Shown: in pieces, positions 52,083-61,934 of the stretch
How the letters are laid out: each line of letters starts with the position of its first letter
Position numbering within the stretch: the stretch's first letter is position 1
NCBI GenBank assembly: GCA_017442855.1
Contig: JAFSPM010000026.1
Span: 1-64,000 of the forward strand
DNA from: Bacteroidaceae bacterium
GTDB lineage: Bacteria; Bacteroidota; Bacteroidia; Bacteroidales; Bacteroidaceae
Direction: 5' to 3'
Length of the DNA stretch: 64,000 nt
Notes under the pieces: generated by a model
Told to the model about the DNA's origin: nothing
The model's input: the letters and a program-made list of their open reading frames with translations, nothing else
Databases searched by the model: none
Made by a program: the position numbers and the translations under genes

Positions 52083-52949
52083 TTATCGCGCATCAGCTCC
52101 CCACATCATCTTGCTTCGCAGGGTGTTGAAGTATTGGTGGTCAAACCTTTTTACCAGTTTCACCGAGTAGGGCGCTCGTGAGATACGCAGGCGGGTCTGC
52201 TCGTCGCACGATTCACTCCTGCCATCCACAGATACGAGGAAGTTATGGCTACGGCTTTCCACTTCCAAAGTAATCTCCCAGTCGTCACGTACTACCAACG
52301 GACGGCAGTTCAAACTATGAGGTGCCACAGGGGTAATCACCATCGTCTTGCTCTGAGGCGCAATCACAGGACCACCCACACTCAACGAATAACCCGTCGA
52401 GCCTGTTGGTGTAGCGATTATCAATCCGTCGGCCTGATAAGTGTTCAGGTGCTCATGGTTAATGTATGCCTTGATGCTGATCATCGACGAACTGTCGTGC
52501 TTCAGTATTGCCACCTCGTTCAGGGCAAATGGGGGAATGCTCAGCGATTTGTTGGTGGTCAGCTGCAACACGGCACGTTCCTCAATCTTGTAGTGGTTGG
52601 CATAAATCTCATCAATGGTCACATCCATCTCTTCTGGCAGTATGTCGGCCAGGAAACCCAGTCGCCCCGTGTTGATGCCCAAGATAGGTATGTTGCGGCT
52701 ACCCACTATGCTGGCAGCTTTCAGGAAGGTGCCATCACCCCCTAAGCTAACCACCATATCGGCCTCAAAGGCCTTCCCCTCGAAGCGCTCGTTAGCAGGG
52801 ATACTCAAGTGTTGCTCGCGCTCCAGGAACTCAGCAAAAGCCTTTTCCACCACTATCTTAGCCTTGTAGTGGCGCAACAAGCCCAACAGGTGTTCGGCAT
52901 GCGCTGACTTCTCGCTCTGATAGATATTGCCAATGATTGCAAACTTCAT
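52083..52949 (-). CDS. nadK: NAD kinase
   Basis: NadK phosphorylates NAD to NADP. The 288 residues contain the diacylglycerol-kinase-fold motif [14 protein letters not shown] (about 67-80), [11 protein letters not shown], the NAD-binding [10 protein letters not shown], and [19 protein letters not shown]. The gene is divergent from radA with closely packed promoters between them. Confidence 0.96.
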   Translation of the reverse strand: MKFAIIGNIYQSEKSAHAEHLLGLLRHYKAKIVVEKAFAEFLEREQHLSIPANERFEGKAFEADMVVSLGGDGTFLKAASIVGSRNIPILGINTGRLGFLADILPEEMDVTIDEIYANHYKIEERAVLQLTTNKSLSIPPFALNEVAILKHDSSSMISIKAYINHEHLNTYQADGLIIATPTGSTGYSLSVGGPVIAPQSKTMVITPVAPHSLNCRPLVVRDDWEITLEVESRSHNFLVSVDGRSESCDEQTRLRISRAPYSVKLVKRFDHQYFNTLRSKMMWGADAR

Positions 52950-52976
52950 AACAAATTCTTTGTTCTAATGATTTAG

Positions 52977-53007
52977 TTGCAAAGATAGAAATAAATCCGT
53001 AACTTTG
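52977..53007. promoter_or_regulatory. Divergent promoters of nadK and radA
   Basis: Plus strand: TTG (52977-52979), 20 bp, TAACTTTG (53000-53007), starting about 17 bp before radA. Minus strand: TATCTTTG (52987-52980), starting about 25 bp before nadK. The two elements overlap, so their use may be mutually exclusive. Confidence 0.65.
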
Positions 53008-53030
53008 CATATTAATCAGGAAATAAAAGA

Positions 53031-54416
53031 ATGGCAAAAGATAAAACTGCATACGTTTGCTCGAATTGTGGCTATGACTCACCGAAATGGTTGGGTAAGT
53101 GCCCTTCGTGCGGACAATGGAACACGTTTCAGGAGGTGGTGATACACAAGGAAGCGTCTGCCAAAAGTGCCAGCGTGAACTTAGTGCATGATGCTTTGGT
53201 AAGTACACGGCCAGTGAGACTGCGTGACATCGAGGCTTCTGCTGAGCCACGTATTGACATGCACGACGAAGAACTGAACCGTGTGTTGGGTGGCGGATTG
53301 GTGAAAGGATCGCTGGTGTTGCTGGGTGGTGAGCCTGGCATTGGAAAGAGTACGCTGGTGATGCAAACGGTGTTGCAGATGCCTGAAAAACGGATTCTCT
53401 ATGTGAGTGGGGAGGAGAGTCAGCGACAACTGAAGCTGCGTGCCGACCGCTTGCAACGGTCATCGGTCAATGACGATGGTTGTTTGATTCTTTGTGAGAC
53501 AAATCTGGAGCAGATATTCAAACACATCAAGGAGGTAGAGCCGGATATTGTGATTATTGACTCCATTCAAACCATCTATACGGAACTGGTGGATTCGTCT
53601 CCTGGCAATATCACTCAGGTGCGCGAGTGTGCGGCTGCTATCTTGCGATTCGCTAAGGAGAGTCATACGGCTGTAATCCTAATTGGGCATATTAATAAAG
53701 AGGGAACGATAGCTGGTCCTAAGATATTGGAACACATTGTGGATACTGTGTTGCAGTTTGAGGGTGACCAGCATTATATGTATCGCATTTTGCGGAGTAA
53801 CAAGAACCGTTTTGGTAGTACTGATGAACTGGGTATCTACGAGATGCGTCAAGATGGGTTGCGTCAGGTGAGCAACCCGTCTGAGTTGTTGCTGAACCAA
53901 GAGCATGAGGGGATGAGTGGCATCGCCATTGCTGGTGCTATTGAGGGTGTGAGGCCTTTGCTCATAGAGGTACAGGCGTTGGTGAGCAGTGCGGTGTATG
54001 GCTACCCCCAGCGTTCTGCCACAGGTTTCGACTTGCGAAGGATGAATATGCTGTTGGCGGTATTGGAAAAGCGTGTGGGCTTCAAACTGGCACAGAAGGA
54101 TGTGTTCCTCAATATCGCTGGTGGCTTGCGAGTCAACGATACGGCGATTGACTTGGCTGTTATCAGTGCTATCCTGTCGAGCAATATGGATGCAGCTATT
54201 GAACCTGGTGTATGTATGGCAGGCGAGATTGGCCTGAGTGGCGAGATTCGTCCTGTGAGCCGTATCATGCAACGCATCAGTGAGGCGCAGAAGTTGGGCT
54301 TTAAACGTTTCATTTTGCCGAAGAAGAATATGCAGGGCTTGGATGTCACGCACCTGCAGATGGAATTGGTGCCGGTAAGGAAGGTGGAGGAGGCGTTTCG
54401 CATTTTGTTCGGATGA
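53031..54416 (+). CDS. radA: DNA repair protein RadA
   Basis: RadA (Sms) promotes branch migration in homologous recombination. The 461 residues start with a zinc finger (C10, C13, C24, C27: VCSNCGYDSPKWLGKCPSC). They continue with Walker A GEPGIGKST (100-108), the RadA signature SNKNRFGSTDELG, and a C-terminal Lon-like domain (AIDLAVISAILSSN). The last four bases overlap the next gene. Confidence 0.97.
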   Translation: MAKDKTAYVCSNCGYDSPKWLGKCPSCGQWNTFQEVVIHKEASAKSASVNLVHDALVSTRPVRLRDIEASAEPRIDMHDEELNRVLGGGLVKGSLVLLGGEPGIGKSTLVMQTVLQMPEKRILYVSGEESQRQLKLRADRLQRSSVNDDGCLILCETNLEQIFKHIKEVEPDIVIIDSIQTIYTELVDSSPGNITQVRECAAAILRFAKESHTAVILIGHINKEGTIAGPKILEHIVDTVLQFEGDQHYMYRILRSNKNRFGSTDELGIYEMRQDGLRQVSNPSELLLNQEHEGMSGIAIAGAIEGVRPLLIEVQALVSSAVYGYPQRSATGFDLRRMNMLLAVLEKRVGFKLAQKDVFLNIAGGLRVNDTAIDLAVISAILSSNMDAAIEPGVCMAGEIGLSGEIRPVSRIMQRISEAQKLGFKRFILPKKNMQGLDVTHLQMELVPVRKVEEAFRILFG

Positions 54417-55963
54417 CAATTGAGTATCAAATAAGGGTGTTGCCCGAGGTGGCGGCTGATAGTGACAAGATTAAGCGCTATCTGTTGGAAGAGAAGGGCG
54501 TAGAGGGTATCAATGCGATAAGGATATTGAAGCGAAGCATTGATGCCCGACAACGTACTATTTTTGTTAACCTCACCGTGCGGACATACATCAACGAACA
54601 ACCCGAGGAACTGGCCTATACACCTGTGCAATATCAAGATGTTTCGGACAAGCCACAAGTAGTAGTGGTTGGAGCGGGACCAGGTGGGTTGTTCGCTGCT
54701 TTACGCCTGATTGAGTTGGGCTTGCGACCTATTGTGATTGAGCGAGGCAAGGATGTGCATCAAAGGAAATTGGATATAGCTAATATATCTCGTAATCAAA
54801 CTGTTGATGATGAATCAAACTATAGCTTTGGCGAAGGTGGCGCTGGCGCTTATTCTGATGGAAAGCTCTATACCCGTAGCAAGAAGCGTGGCAATGTGGA
54901 GAAGATTCTCAATGTTTTCTGCCAGCATGGTGCATCGACTGATATCTTGGTGGATGCGCACCCGCATATCGGTACCGACAAGTTGCCTGGGGTCATTGAG
55001 AACATGAGGAATACCATCCTCCGTTGTGGGGGAGAGGTGCATTTCCAAACACGCATGGATGCCATCATTATCCGACAGAACAAGGTGGTGGGCATTCACA
55101 CCCAAACGGGTGAGGAGTTTAGAGGACCTGTCATCTTGGCTACAGGACATTCTGCCCGTGATGTCTATGGGTGGTTGTATGCCAATGGCGTAGAAATAGA
55201 GGCAAAAGGTATTGCCGTGGGTGTGCGGTTGGAGCATCCTGCCCATCGTATCGACCAGATACAGTATCATCGTGGCGAGGGTAGGGGCAAGTACCTGCCT
55301 GCGGCTGAATATAGTTTCGTCACCCAGGTAAGAGGCAGAGGCGTTTACAGCTTCTGCATGTGTCCGGGTGGTATTGTGGTGCCAGCGGCTACAGGACCTG
55401 AGCAGATTGTGGTAAATGGCATGAGTCCGAGTCATCGCAACACGGCGTGGAGCAATAGTGGAATGGTGGTGGAATTGCGACCGGAAGACATCGACGATTT
55501 GGATGATACTCCGTTGAAGATGATGAGGTATCAAGCTGATTTGGAACGTCTGTGTTGGATGCAGGGCAACTACAAGCAAACGGCTCCTGCACAACGTATG
55601 GCCGATTTCGTGAATGGCCGATTGGGAAGCAGTTTGCCGGAGAGTAGCTATGCTCCGGGATTGATGCCTTCGCCCCTCCATTTCTGGATGCCTGAAATCA
55701 TTGCTGACCGCTTGCGTGATGGTTTCCGCCATTTTGGCAAGCAGAGTCATGGATTCCTTACCAATGAGGCTATCGTGATAGGTGTTGAGACGCGTACTTC
55801 TGCGCCTGTTCGCATCTTACGCAACAACGATTCGCTTCAGCATGTGCGGGTGCAGGGCTTGTTCCCATGCGGCGAGGGGGCCGGTTACGCTGGTGGTATA
55901 GTTTCAGCTGCCATTGATGGGGAACGTTGCGCTGAAGCCTGCTTGCAGTATTTAGACAACTAA
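54413..55963 (+). CDS. COG2509-type FAD-dependent dehydrogenase
   Basis: A 516-residue flavoprotein with an N-terminal helper domain (about 1-75, EYQIRVLPEVAADSDKIKRYLLEEKG). The FAD-binding motif VVVVGAGPGGLFAALRLIELG lies at about 82-102, with FGEGGAGAYSDGKLYTR and LATGHSARDVYGWL. The end FPCGEGAGYAGGIVSAAIDGERCAE is typical of the COG2509 family, whose function is not established. It overlaps radA by four bases and is followed by the regulator gene after 1 bp. Confidence 0.88.
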   Translation: MTIEYQIRVLPEVAADSDKIKRYLLEEKGVEGINAIRILKRSIDARQRTIFVNLTVRTYINEQPEELAYTPVQYQDVSDKPQVVVVGAGPGGLFAALRLIELGLRPIVIERGKDVHQRKLDIANISRNQTVDDESNYSFGEGGAGAYSDGKLYTRSKKRGNVEKILNVFCQHGASTDILVDAHPHIGTDKLPGVIENMRNTILRCGGEVHFQTRMDAIIIRQNKVVGIHTQTGEEFRGPVILATGHSARDVYGWLYANGVEIEAKGIAVGVRLEHPAHRIDQIQYHRGEGRGKYLPAAEYSFVTQVRGRGVYSFCMCPGGIVVPAATGPEQIVVNGMSPSHRNTAWSNSGMVVELRPEDIDDLDDTPLKMMRYQADLERLCWMQGNYKQTAPAQRMADFVNGRLGSSLPESSYAPGLMPSPLHFWMPEIIADRLRDGFRHFGKQSHGFLTNEAIVIGVETRTSAPVRILRNNDSLQHVRVQGLFPCGEGAGYAGGIVSAAIDGERCAEACLQYLDN

Positions 55964-55964
55964 G

Positions 55965-56558
55965 ATGGAAAAAGAAATTGCGATAATAGACAATAACTCG
56001 TTGGCCAGGTTAGGCTTGGAGAATCTGTTGGAGGAGATTGTTCCTGATTACACTGTCAGAACCTTTGGCTCGTATGCCGAACTGATGGCCGATACGCCGG
56101 ATATGTTTGTGCATTACTTTGTGTCTATTCAGATTTATTTGGAGCATACCTCTTTTTTCATGCGTAAGAAGTACCAGACAGTGGTACTTTGTAACGAGGA
56201 AACACAGGCACAGCTACCTAAGGGCGTGCTCTCGCTCAATATCAATCAGGATGAACAGCATTTGGTGAAGTCCATTTTGAAATTACACCAATACGGACAC
56301 CAACAAGGACACCCCCTGCCGATGCATGCACCAACACAGATGCCTCTGCAAAACAACTTGTCGATGCGTGAGATTGAAGTACTGAGTTTGGTGGCCCGTG
56401 GCTTTATAAATAAGGAGATTGCTGACAAGCTGAATATCAGTCTCGCAACAGTCATCACACATCGCAAGAATATTACTGAGAAATTGGGCATTAAGACTGT
56501 CTCTGGCCTTACTATTTATGCCGTTATGTGTGGGTATGTAGAAGCCGACTCTATCTAA
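55965..56558 (+). CDS. NarL/LuxR-type regulator with degenerate receiver
   Basis: A 197-residue protein with a response-regulator-like N-terminal domain (about 1-110) and a LuxR/NarL helix-turn-helix at the C-terminus (LSMREIEVLSLVARGFINKEIADKLNISLATVITHRKNITEKLGI). The receiver keeps only D9 of the acidic pair. Where the phosphorylated Asp should lie it reads HYFVSIQIYLEH, so it is unlikely to be phosphorylated. The next gene is a TonB-dependent receptor 78 bp on, a likely target. No sensor kinase lies nearby. Confidence 0.88.
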   Translation: MEKEIAIIDNNSLARLGLENLLEEIVPDYTVRTFGSYAELMADTPDMFVHYFVSIQIYLEHTSFFMRKKYQTVVLCNEETQAQLPKGVLSLNINQDEQHLVKSILKLHQYGHQQGHPLPMHAPTQMPLQNNLSMREIEVLSLVARGFINKEIADKLNISLATVITHRKNITEKLGIKTVSGLTIYAVMCGYVEADSI

Positions 56559-56636
56559 AAATTCATCATTTATGGGGATTGTGGGTGTTGCAGTTTTCCT
56601 CTTACTTTGCAGCGGAAAACTAAAGCGAAGTATTAT

Positions 56637-59057
56637 ATGAAGAAATTATTGATGACCATTTCGCTGGCTTTGCTTACAGGACAAGCATTTGCCAACGGTA
56701 TCTTAGTAAAAGAATCCGATCCTGTACAGGGCGACACCATAACACGTGTGGCCGATATCGAAGAAATCGTGGTGGTTGCCACCCCTAAAGAGAATACGCG
56801 TTTGCGTCAGCAAACCCTCTCATCCTCTTCTTTTTCCAACGCTGAGATCAGGGCAAGGGGAGTGATTTCCATCAAATCATTCTCTGCTCAAGTACCCAAT
56901 CTCTACATACCGACCTACGGCTCTAAATTAACCACATCCACATATATACGAGGCATAGGCTCTCGTATAAACACTCCTGCCGTAGGTTTGTATGTAGATA
57001 ATATACCTTATTTAAATAAGAATGCGTTCGACTTCAATTTTGCTGAAATCGACCGTGTGGATGTGTTGCGTGGTCCTCAGGGTACCCTTTATGGACGTAA
57101 CACCATGGGTGGCTTGATTCGTGTTTATACTAAGTCGCCGTTCGACTATCAGGGCACCGACCTACAGTTGGGTGCGGCATCGCACAACTATTTCAAGGGT
57201 TCTGTTACTCATTATCATCGCATCTCTGATAAGTTCGCTTTCTCAGGTGGATTTTATTTCGACCATCAAGGTGGCTTCTTTAGGAATGTGGCAAAAAACG
57301 ATGAAAATGTTGATAAGGGTAATGAATATGGTGGTCGCCTGCGTGCCATCTACCTACCTACTGCCAATACTAAAATAGACTTCAACATCAATTACGAATA
57401 TATTAAGCAGGGTGCTTATCCTTACGAATATATGGGTACCATCAACAAGGTAGGGATATCGGTCACTCCAGGGTTGACTATCGGCAAGGTGGCTTATAAT
57501 CGCGATGGTGACTATAAACGTCACTTGCTGAATATGGGGCTAAATGTTGAACATCAAGCCAGCCGTTTCATTTTCAATAGTGTTACTGGTTTTCAATTTG
57601 TGAAGGATGATATGAATATGGATCAGGATTACACCCCATTGGACATCTTTACCTTGAATCAAAAGCAGAACTCAAAGACCATTTCTCAGGAGTTTGTGTT
57701 CAAGTCGAAGCCTGGTAGTCATTGGGAATGGACCTCAGGTTTTAGTGGTTTCTACCAGTGGCTTAAGACACAGGGGCCTGTCATCTTCCAGAAAGATGGC
57801 ATACAATCACTGATAGAAGACCATGTAAACAATGTGTTTATCCGCTTACGTGAGCAGAACCCACGTATGCCTGAGATGGTATTGGATGTTACCGACAGTC
57901 AGATCAATATCTCTGGAGATTTTGACACACCTACTGCCAACGTAGCTATCTACCACCAGTCCACTATTAACGACCTGGGTGTAAAAGGCCTTTCTCTCAC
58001 CTTAGGTGCTCGTATGGAGTACGAGAAGATTTGGATGGACTATACCTCGGCTGGTCCTATGACCTTCGATTTCAACATCCCTATGTTGGCACGCATGCCT
58101 CAGATGGCAGCTGTAGCTGCACAGCTAAAGGGGGTGCAGATTAATCCTGCATTTACCGGCAAACTGAGCGATGACAACTGGGAGTTCTTGCCTAAGATTG
58201 CCATTATGTATGCCTTTAATACACGCAACAATATTTATTTCAGCGCATCGAAGGGTTATCGCTCTGGTGGTTATAACTTCCAGATGTTTTCTGACTTGAT
58301 TCAGAGTAAGATGTCGTCTGATATGACAGCTGCCATCAATGAGAAGAGTGGTGGTATGATGAGTCAGATGGGAGGGGAGGCGTTTGCGGAACGAACTGTT
58401 GACTATGATGTAAAAGGCACTGTGGCTTACAAGCCCGAGCGTTCTTGGAACTTCGAACTGGGTACGCACCTCACTTCTGCCAATGGTAGGTTGCTGGCTG
58501 ATTTGGCTGTATTCCTTATCGACACTCATGACCAGCAATTGGCACAGTTTGCTTCCAGTGGTTTGGGACGTATTACCGTCAATGCCGGCAAGAGTCGCAG
58601 CTATGGTGCCGAGGCTTCCCTGCGTTGGCAGGCAACCGATGTTTTATTGTTTACTGCGAATTATGGATATACACATGCTACCTTCCGTGATATTGGTTCT
58701 TTTGTTGATCTTAAAGACAAATATGTGCCTTTCGTACCTCAGCATACTTTGATGTTGGGTGGTCAGTACGTATTCACTTTGAAGGATGGCTACTTCGTAG
58801 ATAACATCATACTGAATGCCGACTATCGTGGTGCTGGTCGCATCTATTGGGATGTGCAGAACGAATTTAGTCAGGATTTCTATGGCACCCTCAATGCCCG
58901 CTTGGCTTTCCTGCACAAAGGTTCAGAAGTTGCTGCTTGGGCGAACAATATATTTAATAAGGACTATGATGCTTTCTTCTTTGAGAGCATGAATAATTTG
59001 TTCCGTCAGCGTGGAACACCTGTTCAAGTAGGCGTTGACCTGCGATTGAGATTTTAA
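56637..59057 (+). CDS. TonB-dependent outer-membrane receptor
   Basis: An 806-residue receptor with signal peptide MKKLLMTISLALLTGQAFA. A TonB box-like region (DIEEIVVVATPK) precedes a plug domain (SAQVPNLYIPTYGS, VDVLRGPQGTLYGRNTMGGLIRVYTK) and a 22-strand-type barrel ending in VQVGVDLRLRF. It lacks the carboxypeptidase-like N-terminal extension of SusC proteins and resembles iron/heme or cobalamin-type receptors. The ATG at 56637 is chosen as start of the signal peptide. Ligand unknown; the upstream LuxR-type gene may regulate it. Confidence 0.92.
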   Translation: MKKLLMTISLALLTGQAFANGILVKESDPVQGDTITRVADIEEIVVVATPKENTRLRQQTLSSSSFSNAEIRARGVISIKSFSAQVPNLYIPTYGSKLTTSTYIRGIGSRINTPAVGLYVDNIPYLNKNAFDFNFAEIDRVDVLRGPQGTLYGRNTMGGLIRVYTKSPFDYQGTDLQLGAASHNYFKGSVTHYHRISDKFAFSGGFYFDHQGGFFRNVAKNDENVDKGNEYGGRLRAIYLPTANTKIDFNINYEYIKQGAYPYEYMGTINKVGISVTPGLTIGKVAYNRDGDYKRHLLNMGLNVEHQASRFIFNSVTGFQFVKDDMNMDQDYTPLDIFTLNQKQNSKTISQEFVFKSKPGSHWEWTSGFSGFYQWLKTQGPVIFQKDGIQSLIEDHVNNVFIRLREQNPRMPEMVLDVTDSQINISGDFDTPTANVAIYHQSTINDLGVKGLSLTLGARMEYEKIWMDYTSAGPMTFDFNIPMLARMPQMAAVAAQLKGVQINPAFTGKLSDDNWEFLPKIAIMYAFNTRNNIYFSASKGYRSGGYNFQMFSDLIQSKMSSDMTAAINEKSGGMMSQMGGEAFAERTVDYDVKGTVAYKPERSWNFELGTHLTSANGRLLADLAVFLIDTHDQQLAQFASSGLGRITVNAGKSRSYGAEASLRWQATDVLLFTANYGYTHATFRDIGSFVDLKDKYVPFVPQHTLMLGGQYVFTLKDGYFVDNIILNADYRGAGRIYWDVQNEFSQDFYGTLNARLAFLHKGSEVAAWANNIFNKDYDAFFFESMNNLFRQRGTPVQVGVDLRLRF

Positions 59058-59061
59058 TAAT

Positions 59062-60024
59062 TTAATTATTCATAGCGTGACAGTGCGGGCACACTCCCTT
59101 TTTGCGGAGCTTTTGTCCGCATTGTCCACATCTATAGGGGTAGCTTAGCGTGCGTAGCCACAAACGGCGAAGGAACATAGCGGTGAACAGGGCGATAAAG
59201 AAATAGCCCAGGTAAAGATGGGTGGTGAGCATGAAGAACAGGTAACAGAAGATACAAGCTGCCATGAGTCCCACTAAGTAGTATAACACACTCCAACCCG
59301 ATAAGTGGCGGAAGATTTCGCTCACAGCTGCAATGCCTGCGATGATGATGAGCCACAGACTACCTATGAATAAGGTGAGTATCCAAGGCAATTCCCATGG
59401 TGAGAACGTGGGATTGTAATAGAAGGTTTCCCAGGTGTCTGGGGAAAAGAGCTGCATGGTCTCGTAAAGCGTGGCGCTGAAGGCCACCACCAGACAGAGG
59501 AATAGCGGATACATGCTGTCTATATCGTTAAACCACACCAACTTAAACGGCTCTCTCTGGTAGTCTCTTACCAAGAAGAAAGCGATGAATATTGCCATCA
59601 TAAAAGCGAGGACGGCTTTGTTGGTGCCGCTGAAAACGTGGATGGCCTGTGAGATACTGTCAGTAGGAACAAACTGATGCTTTAGGTCTTTCTCGTACAC
59701 CCATCCTTGCACACCATCAGAGTGAGCTAACTTCACCCAGATGCTGTCGTTCACATCGGTAGTATCCTTTTTTATTTCTGCCACCACCACACGATCTCCT
59801 TTATATAACATGTTGATGCAGTTCTGTAGGGGTAGGCATGCCAGGTTCAACGAGTCGCTCAATAGCTCCAGGTTGACGCCAGGGGCATAGTGTCGTTCGT
59901 AGAGCATGGTCAGTGAGTCACGTGTTTGCTGACTAAGCTCTTCATCCAACAACATATTTCGATAGGGGTAATGGCAACTTGCCAAACCTACCAGCAACAG
60001 CAATATGAATACACAATGCTTCAA
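59062..60024 (-). CDS. Membrane protein with lipobox, SH3-like region and zinc ribbon
   Basis: A 320-residue protein starting with a lipoprotein-like signal (LVGLASC, Cys17). An SH3b-like extracytoplasmic segment (DRVVVAEIKKDTTDVNDSIWVKLAHSDGVQGWVYEKDL, about 78-115) and four or five transmembrane helices (about 135-300) follow. It ends in a cytoplasmic zinc ribbon CGQCG...CPHC. The combination is unusual and no function can be assigned. It overlaps the U32 gene by four bases and ends 4 bp from the TonB receptor gene (convergent). Confidence 0.75.
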   Translation of the reverse strand: MKHCVFILLLLVGLASCHYPYRNMLLDEELSQQTRDSLTMLYERHYAPGVNLELLSDSLNLACLPLQNCINMLYKGDRVVVAEIKKDTTDVNDSIWVKLAHSDGVQGWVYEKDLKHQFVPTDSISQAIHVFSGTNKAVLAFMMAIFIAFFLVRDYQREPFKLVWFNDIDSMYPLFLCLVVAFSATLYETMQLFSPDTWETFYYNPTFSPWELPWILTLFIGSLWLIIIAGIAAVSEIFRHLSGWSVLYYLVGLMAACIFCYLFFMLTTHLYLGYFFIALFTAMFLRRLWLRTLSYPYRCGQCGQKLRKKGVCPHCHAMNN

Positions 60025-61934
60025 CTTATCACTACTTTCATTATGCAGTTTTTGCAGTCAAATACCAATCTGAACTTCTTTCCGTCCAGACTTTGCAGGT
60101 AGTATGGCTCTTTATAGGGCGACTTCCCGTTTTGTTTGGTGGGGCACCAGCCCATAGCAAAGCGGATGCAATGCTTACAGAACATTACTACGGCTTTGTC
60201 AACAGACTGTTTCTCAAAGGCATCATCCATTTGCGTCACTCCGTGACCAGCATAGAACTCTCGTGCCTTGTTGTTCATCACGTTGCCCAAATAAGTTAGA
60301 GTGGGTTGCACATAAGGATGTTCTGTCTGGTGCCATTCCGATATCTCTTGGCGGTAATTAGCCATTCGCACTCGTGTCAGTTTGTCAATGACTTGGCGAC
60401 GCCAATCGGACAATAACGAGGAGGGGATGAAATATTCGTTGACCATTGACCGTTGACTGCGTCCTATTTTATCGCGACTCGGCCAACCATGCGAGCCTGT
60501 TGGCTCTCGCTGCTCCAAAAAGTGACCATTGACCGTTGTATAAACAGTGTTGCCAAGCTTGGAGAGTTGTCGGATAATGTTCTCCTGTTGAGGCTTCTCG
60601 GCCAACTGTTTCTCACAAGGGAAGGAGAGGGTAGCTACATTGTCATCCTCATCGATGGCACTTAGGGAAAAGCCATTGGGTGTTTCACCCAGTTGCCAGC
60701 TAATGCCAATCTTTCGTTCGGCACAGCGTTTCGACAACAGTTGTTCGAATTGCTGGTCCAGGTTGCGGAAAAGCACCGTCTTAGGTGACAAGCCTTCCAC
60801 TTTGTTGGGCAAGAACAGGCGATTCTGCTCCACACGGTTCACGCGGAAGCCCTGTAGTTTTCCTTCACTATCCAAGAAGCAAAGACCGTCGCCATTGTTG
60901 AACGGCTTCACACCTGCAACGATAATTTGATTGCCTCGCACTTCCTTTACACGTCCCATCTCTTCACCCATCGCTTTGGGAGTGTTAAACTGGGCAATGT
61001 CACCTTGTCGTCCCTCAAGGAAATAGTGTGTGAAACCACGGTTAAAGCTTTTCACCAGATTGGGTGTGAAACTATATTCGCATTTGCCTGATGAGGCCTT
61101 GCGATATTCCGTTCTGCGTTGTAATATCTCGTCTATCTGTTGACGATAAGCAGCTGTTACATTTTTTACATAGCCTACATCTTTCAGTCGGCCTTCTATT
61201 TTGAACGAGCTGACACCTGCATCCATTAACTGCTCCAGCATGTCCAATTGATTCATGTCCTTTAGCGATAACAGGTGCTTCTCGTGGATGATTTTCTTGC
61301 CATCAGCATCGATAAGGTTGAAGGGAAGTCGGCAGAACTGTGCACACTCCCCACGGTTGGCACTACGGCCAAAGCAGGCTTGTGAGGCATAGCATTGTCC
61401 GCTATAGCTTACACACAGGGCACCATGTACAAATACCTCTAATGCTACATCAGGACATGCTTGATGTATATCTTTGATCTCTTGCAGTGATAATTCTCTT
61501 GCCAAGACTATCTGACGAAAACCGGCCTTGGCCAAGAACTGCACCTTTCCTATGGTGCGGTTGTCCATCTGCGTACTGGCGTGTAGGGGGATAGGGGGGA
61601 GTTTCAAACGTGTAATGCCCATGTCCTGCACAATCAGTGCATCCACATGAATGCGGTACAACTCCCATATCAGTTGCTCTGTCTCTGTCAGTTCACTGTC
61701 GGTCAGTATGGTATTTAGCGTTACGTAGATGCGGACGTTGAAGAGGTGGGCATATTCCACCAACTTGGCAATGTCTTCAACAGAATTACCAGCTGCTGCC
61801 CTTGCCCCGAATTTTGGAGCACCTATGTACACAGCATCTGCTCCGTGGTCTATTGCCGCTATGCCACACTCCAAGTCCTTGGCTGGCGACAGGAGTTCAA
61901 CAGACCGTTGACCGTAGTTAGTGGATTGTTTCAA
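60021..61934 (-). CDS. Peptidase U32-family protein (RlhA/YdcP-like)
   Basis: A 637-residue protein with a U32 domain (ELLSPAKDLECGIAAIDHGADAVYIG) and the four cysteines expected to hold an Fe-S cluster (C181, C187, C197, C201 in GQCYASQACFGRSANRGECAQFC). A C-terminal extension of about 330 residues includes DUF3656-like sequence. Enzymes of this group, such as E. coli RlhA, hydroxylate 23S rRNA rather than act as peptidases. C-terminal CKHC/CKNC pairs could bind a metal. It overlaps metA by 17 bp and the zinc-ribbon gene by 4 bp, so the three form an operon. Confidence 0.88.
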   Translation of the reverse strand: MKQSTNYGQRSVELLSPAKDLECGIAAIDHGADAVYIGAPKFGARAAAGNSVEDIAKLVEYAHLFNVRIYVTLNTILTDSELTETEQLIWELYRIHVDALIVQDMGITRLKLPPIPLHASTQMDNRTIGKVQFLAKAGFRQIVLARELSLQEIKDIHQACPDVALEVFVHGALCVSYSGQCYASQACFGRSANRGECAQFCRLPFNLIDADGKKIIHEKHLLSLKDMNQLDMLEQLMDAGVSSFKIEGRLKDVGYVKNVTAAYRQQIDEILQRRTEYRKASSGKCEYSFTPNLVKSFNRGFTHYFLEGRQGDIAQFNTPKAMGEEMGRVKEVRGNQIIVAGVKPFNNGDGLCFLDSEGKLQGFRVNRVEQNRLFLPNKVEGLSPKTVLFRNLDQQFEQLLSKRCAERKIGISWQLGETPNGFSLSAIDEDDNVATLSFPCEKQLAEKPQQENIIRQLSKLGNTVYTTVNGHFLEQREPTGSHGWPSRDKIGRSQRSMVNEYFIPSSLLSDWRRQVIDKLTRVRMANYRQEISEWHQTEHPYVQPTLTYLGNVMNNKAREFYAGHGVTQMDDAFEKQSVDKAVVMFCKHCIRFAMGWCPTKQNGKSPYKEPYYLQSLDGKKFRLVFDCKNCIMKVVIS

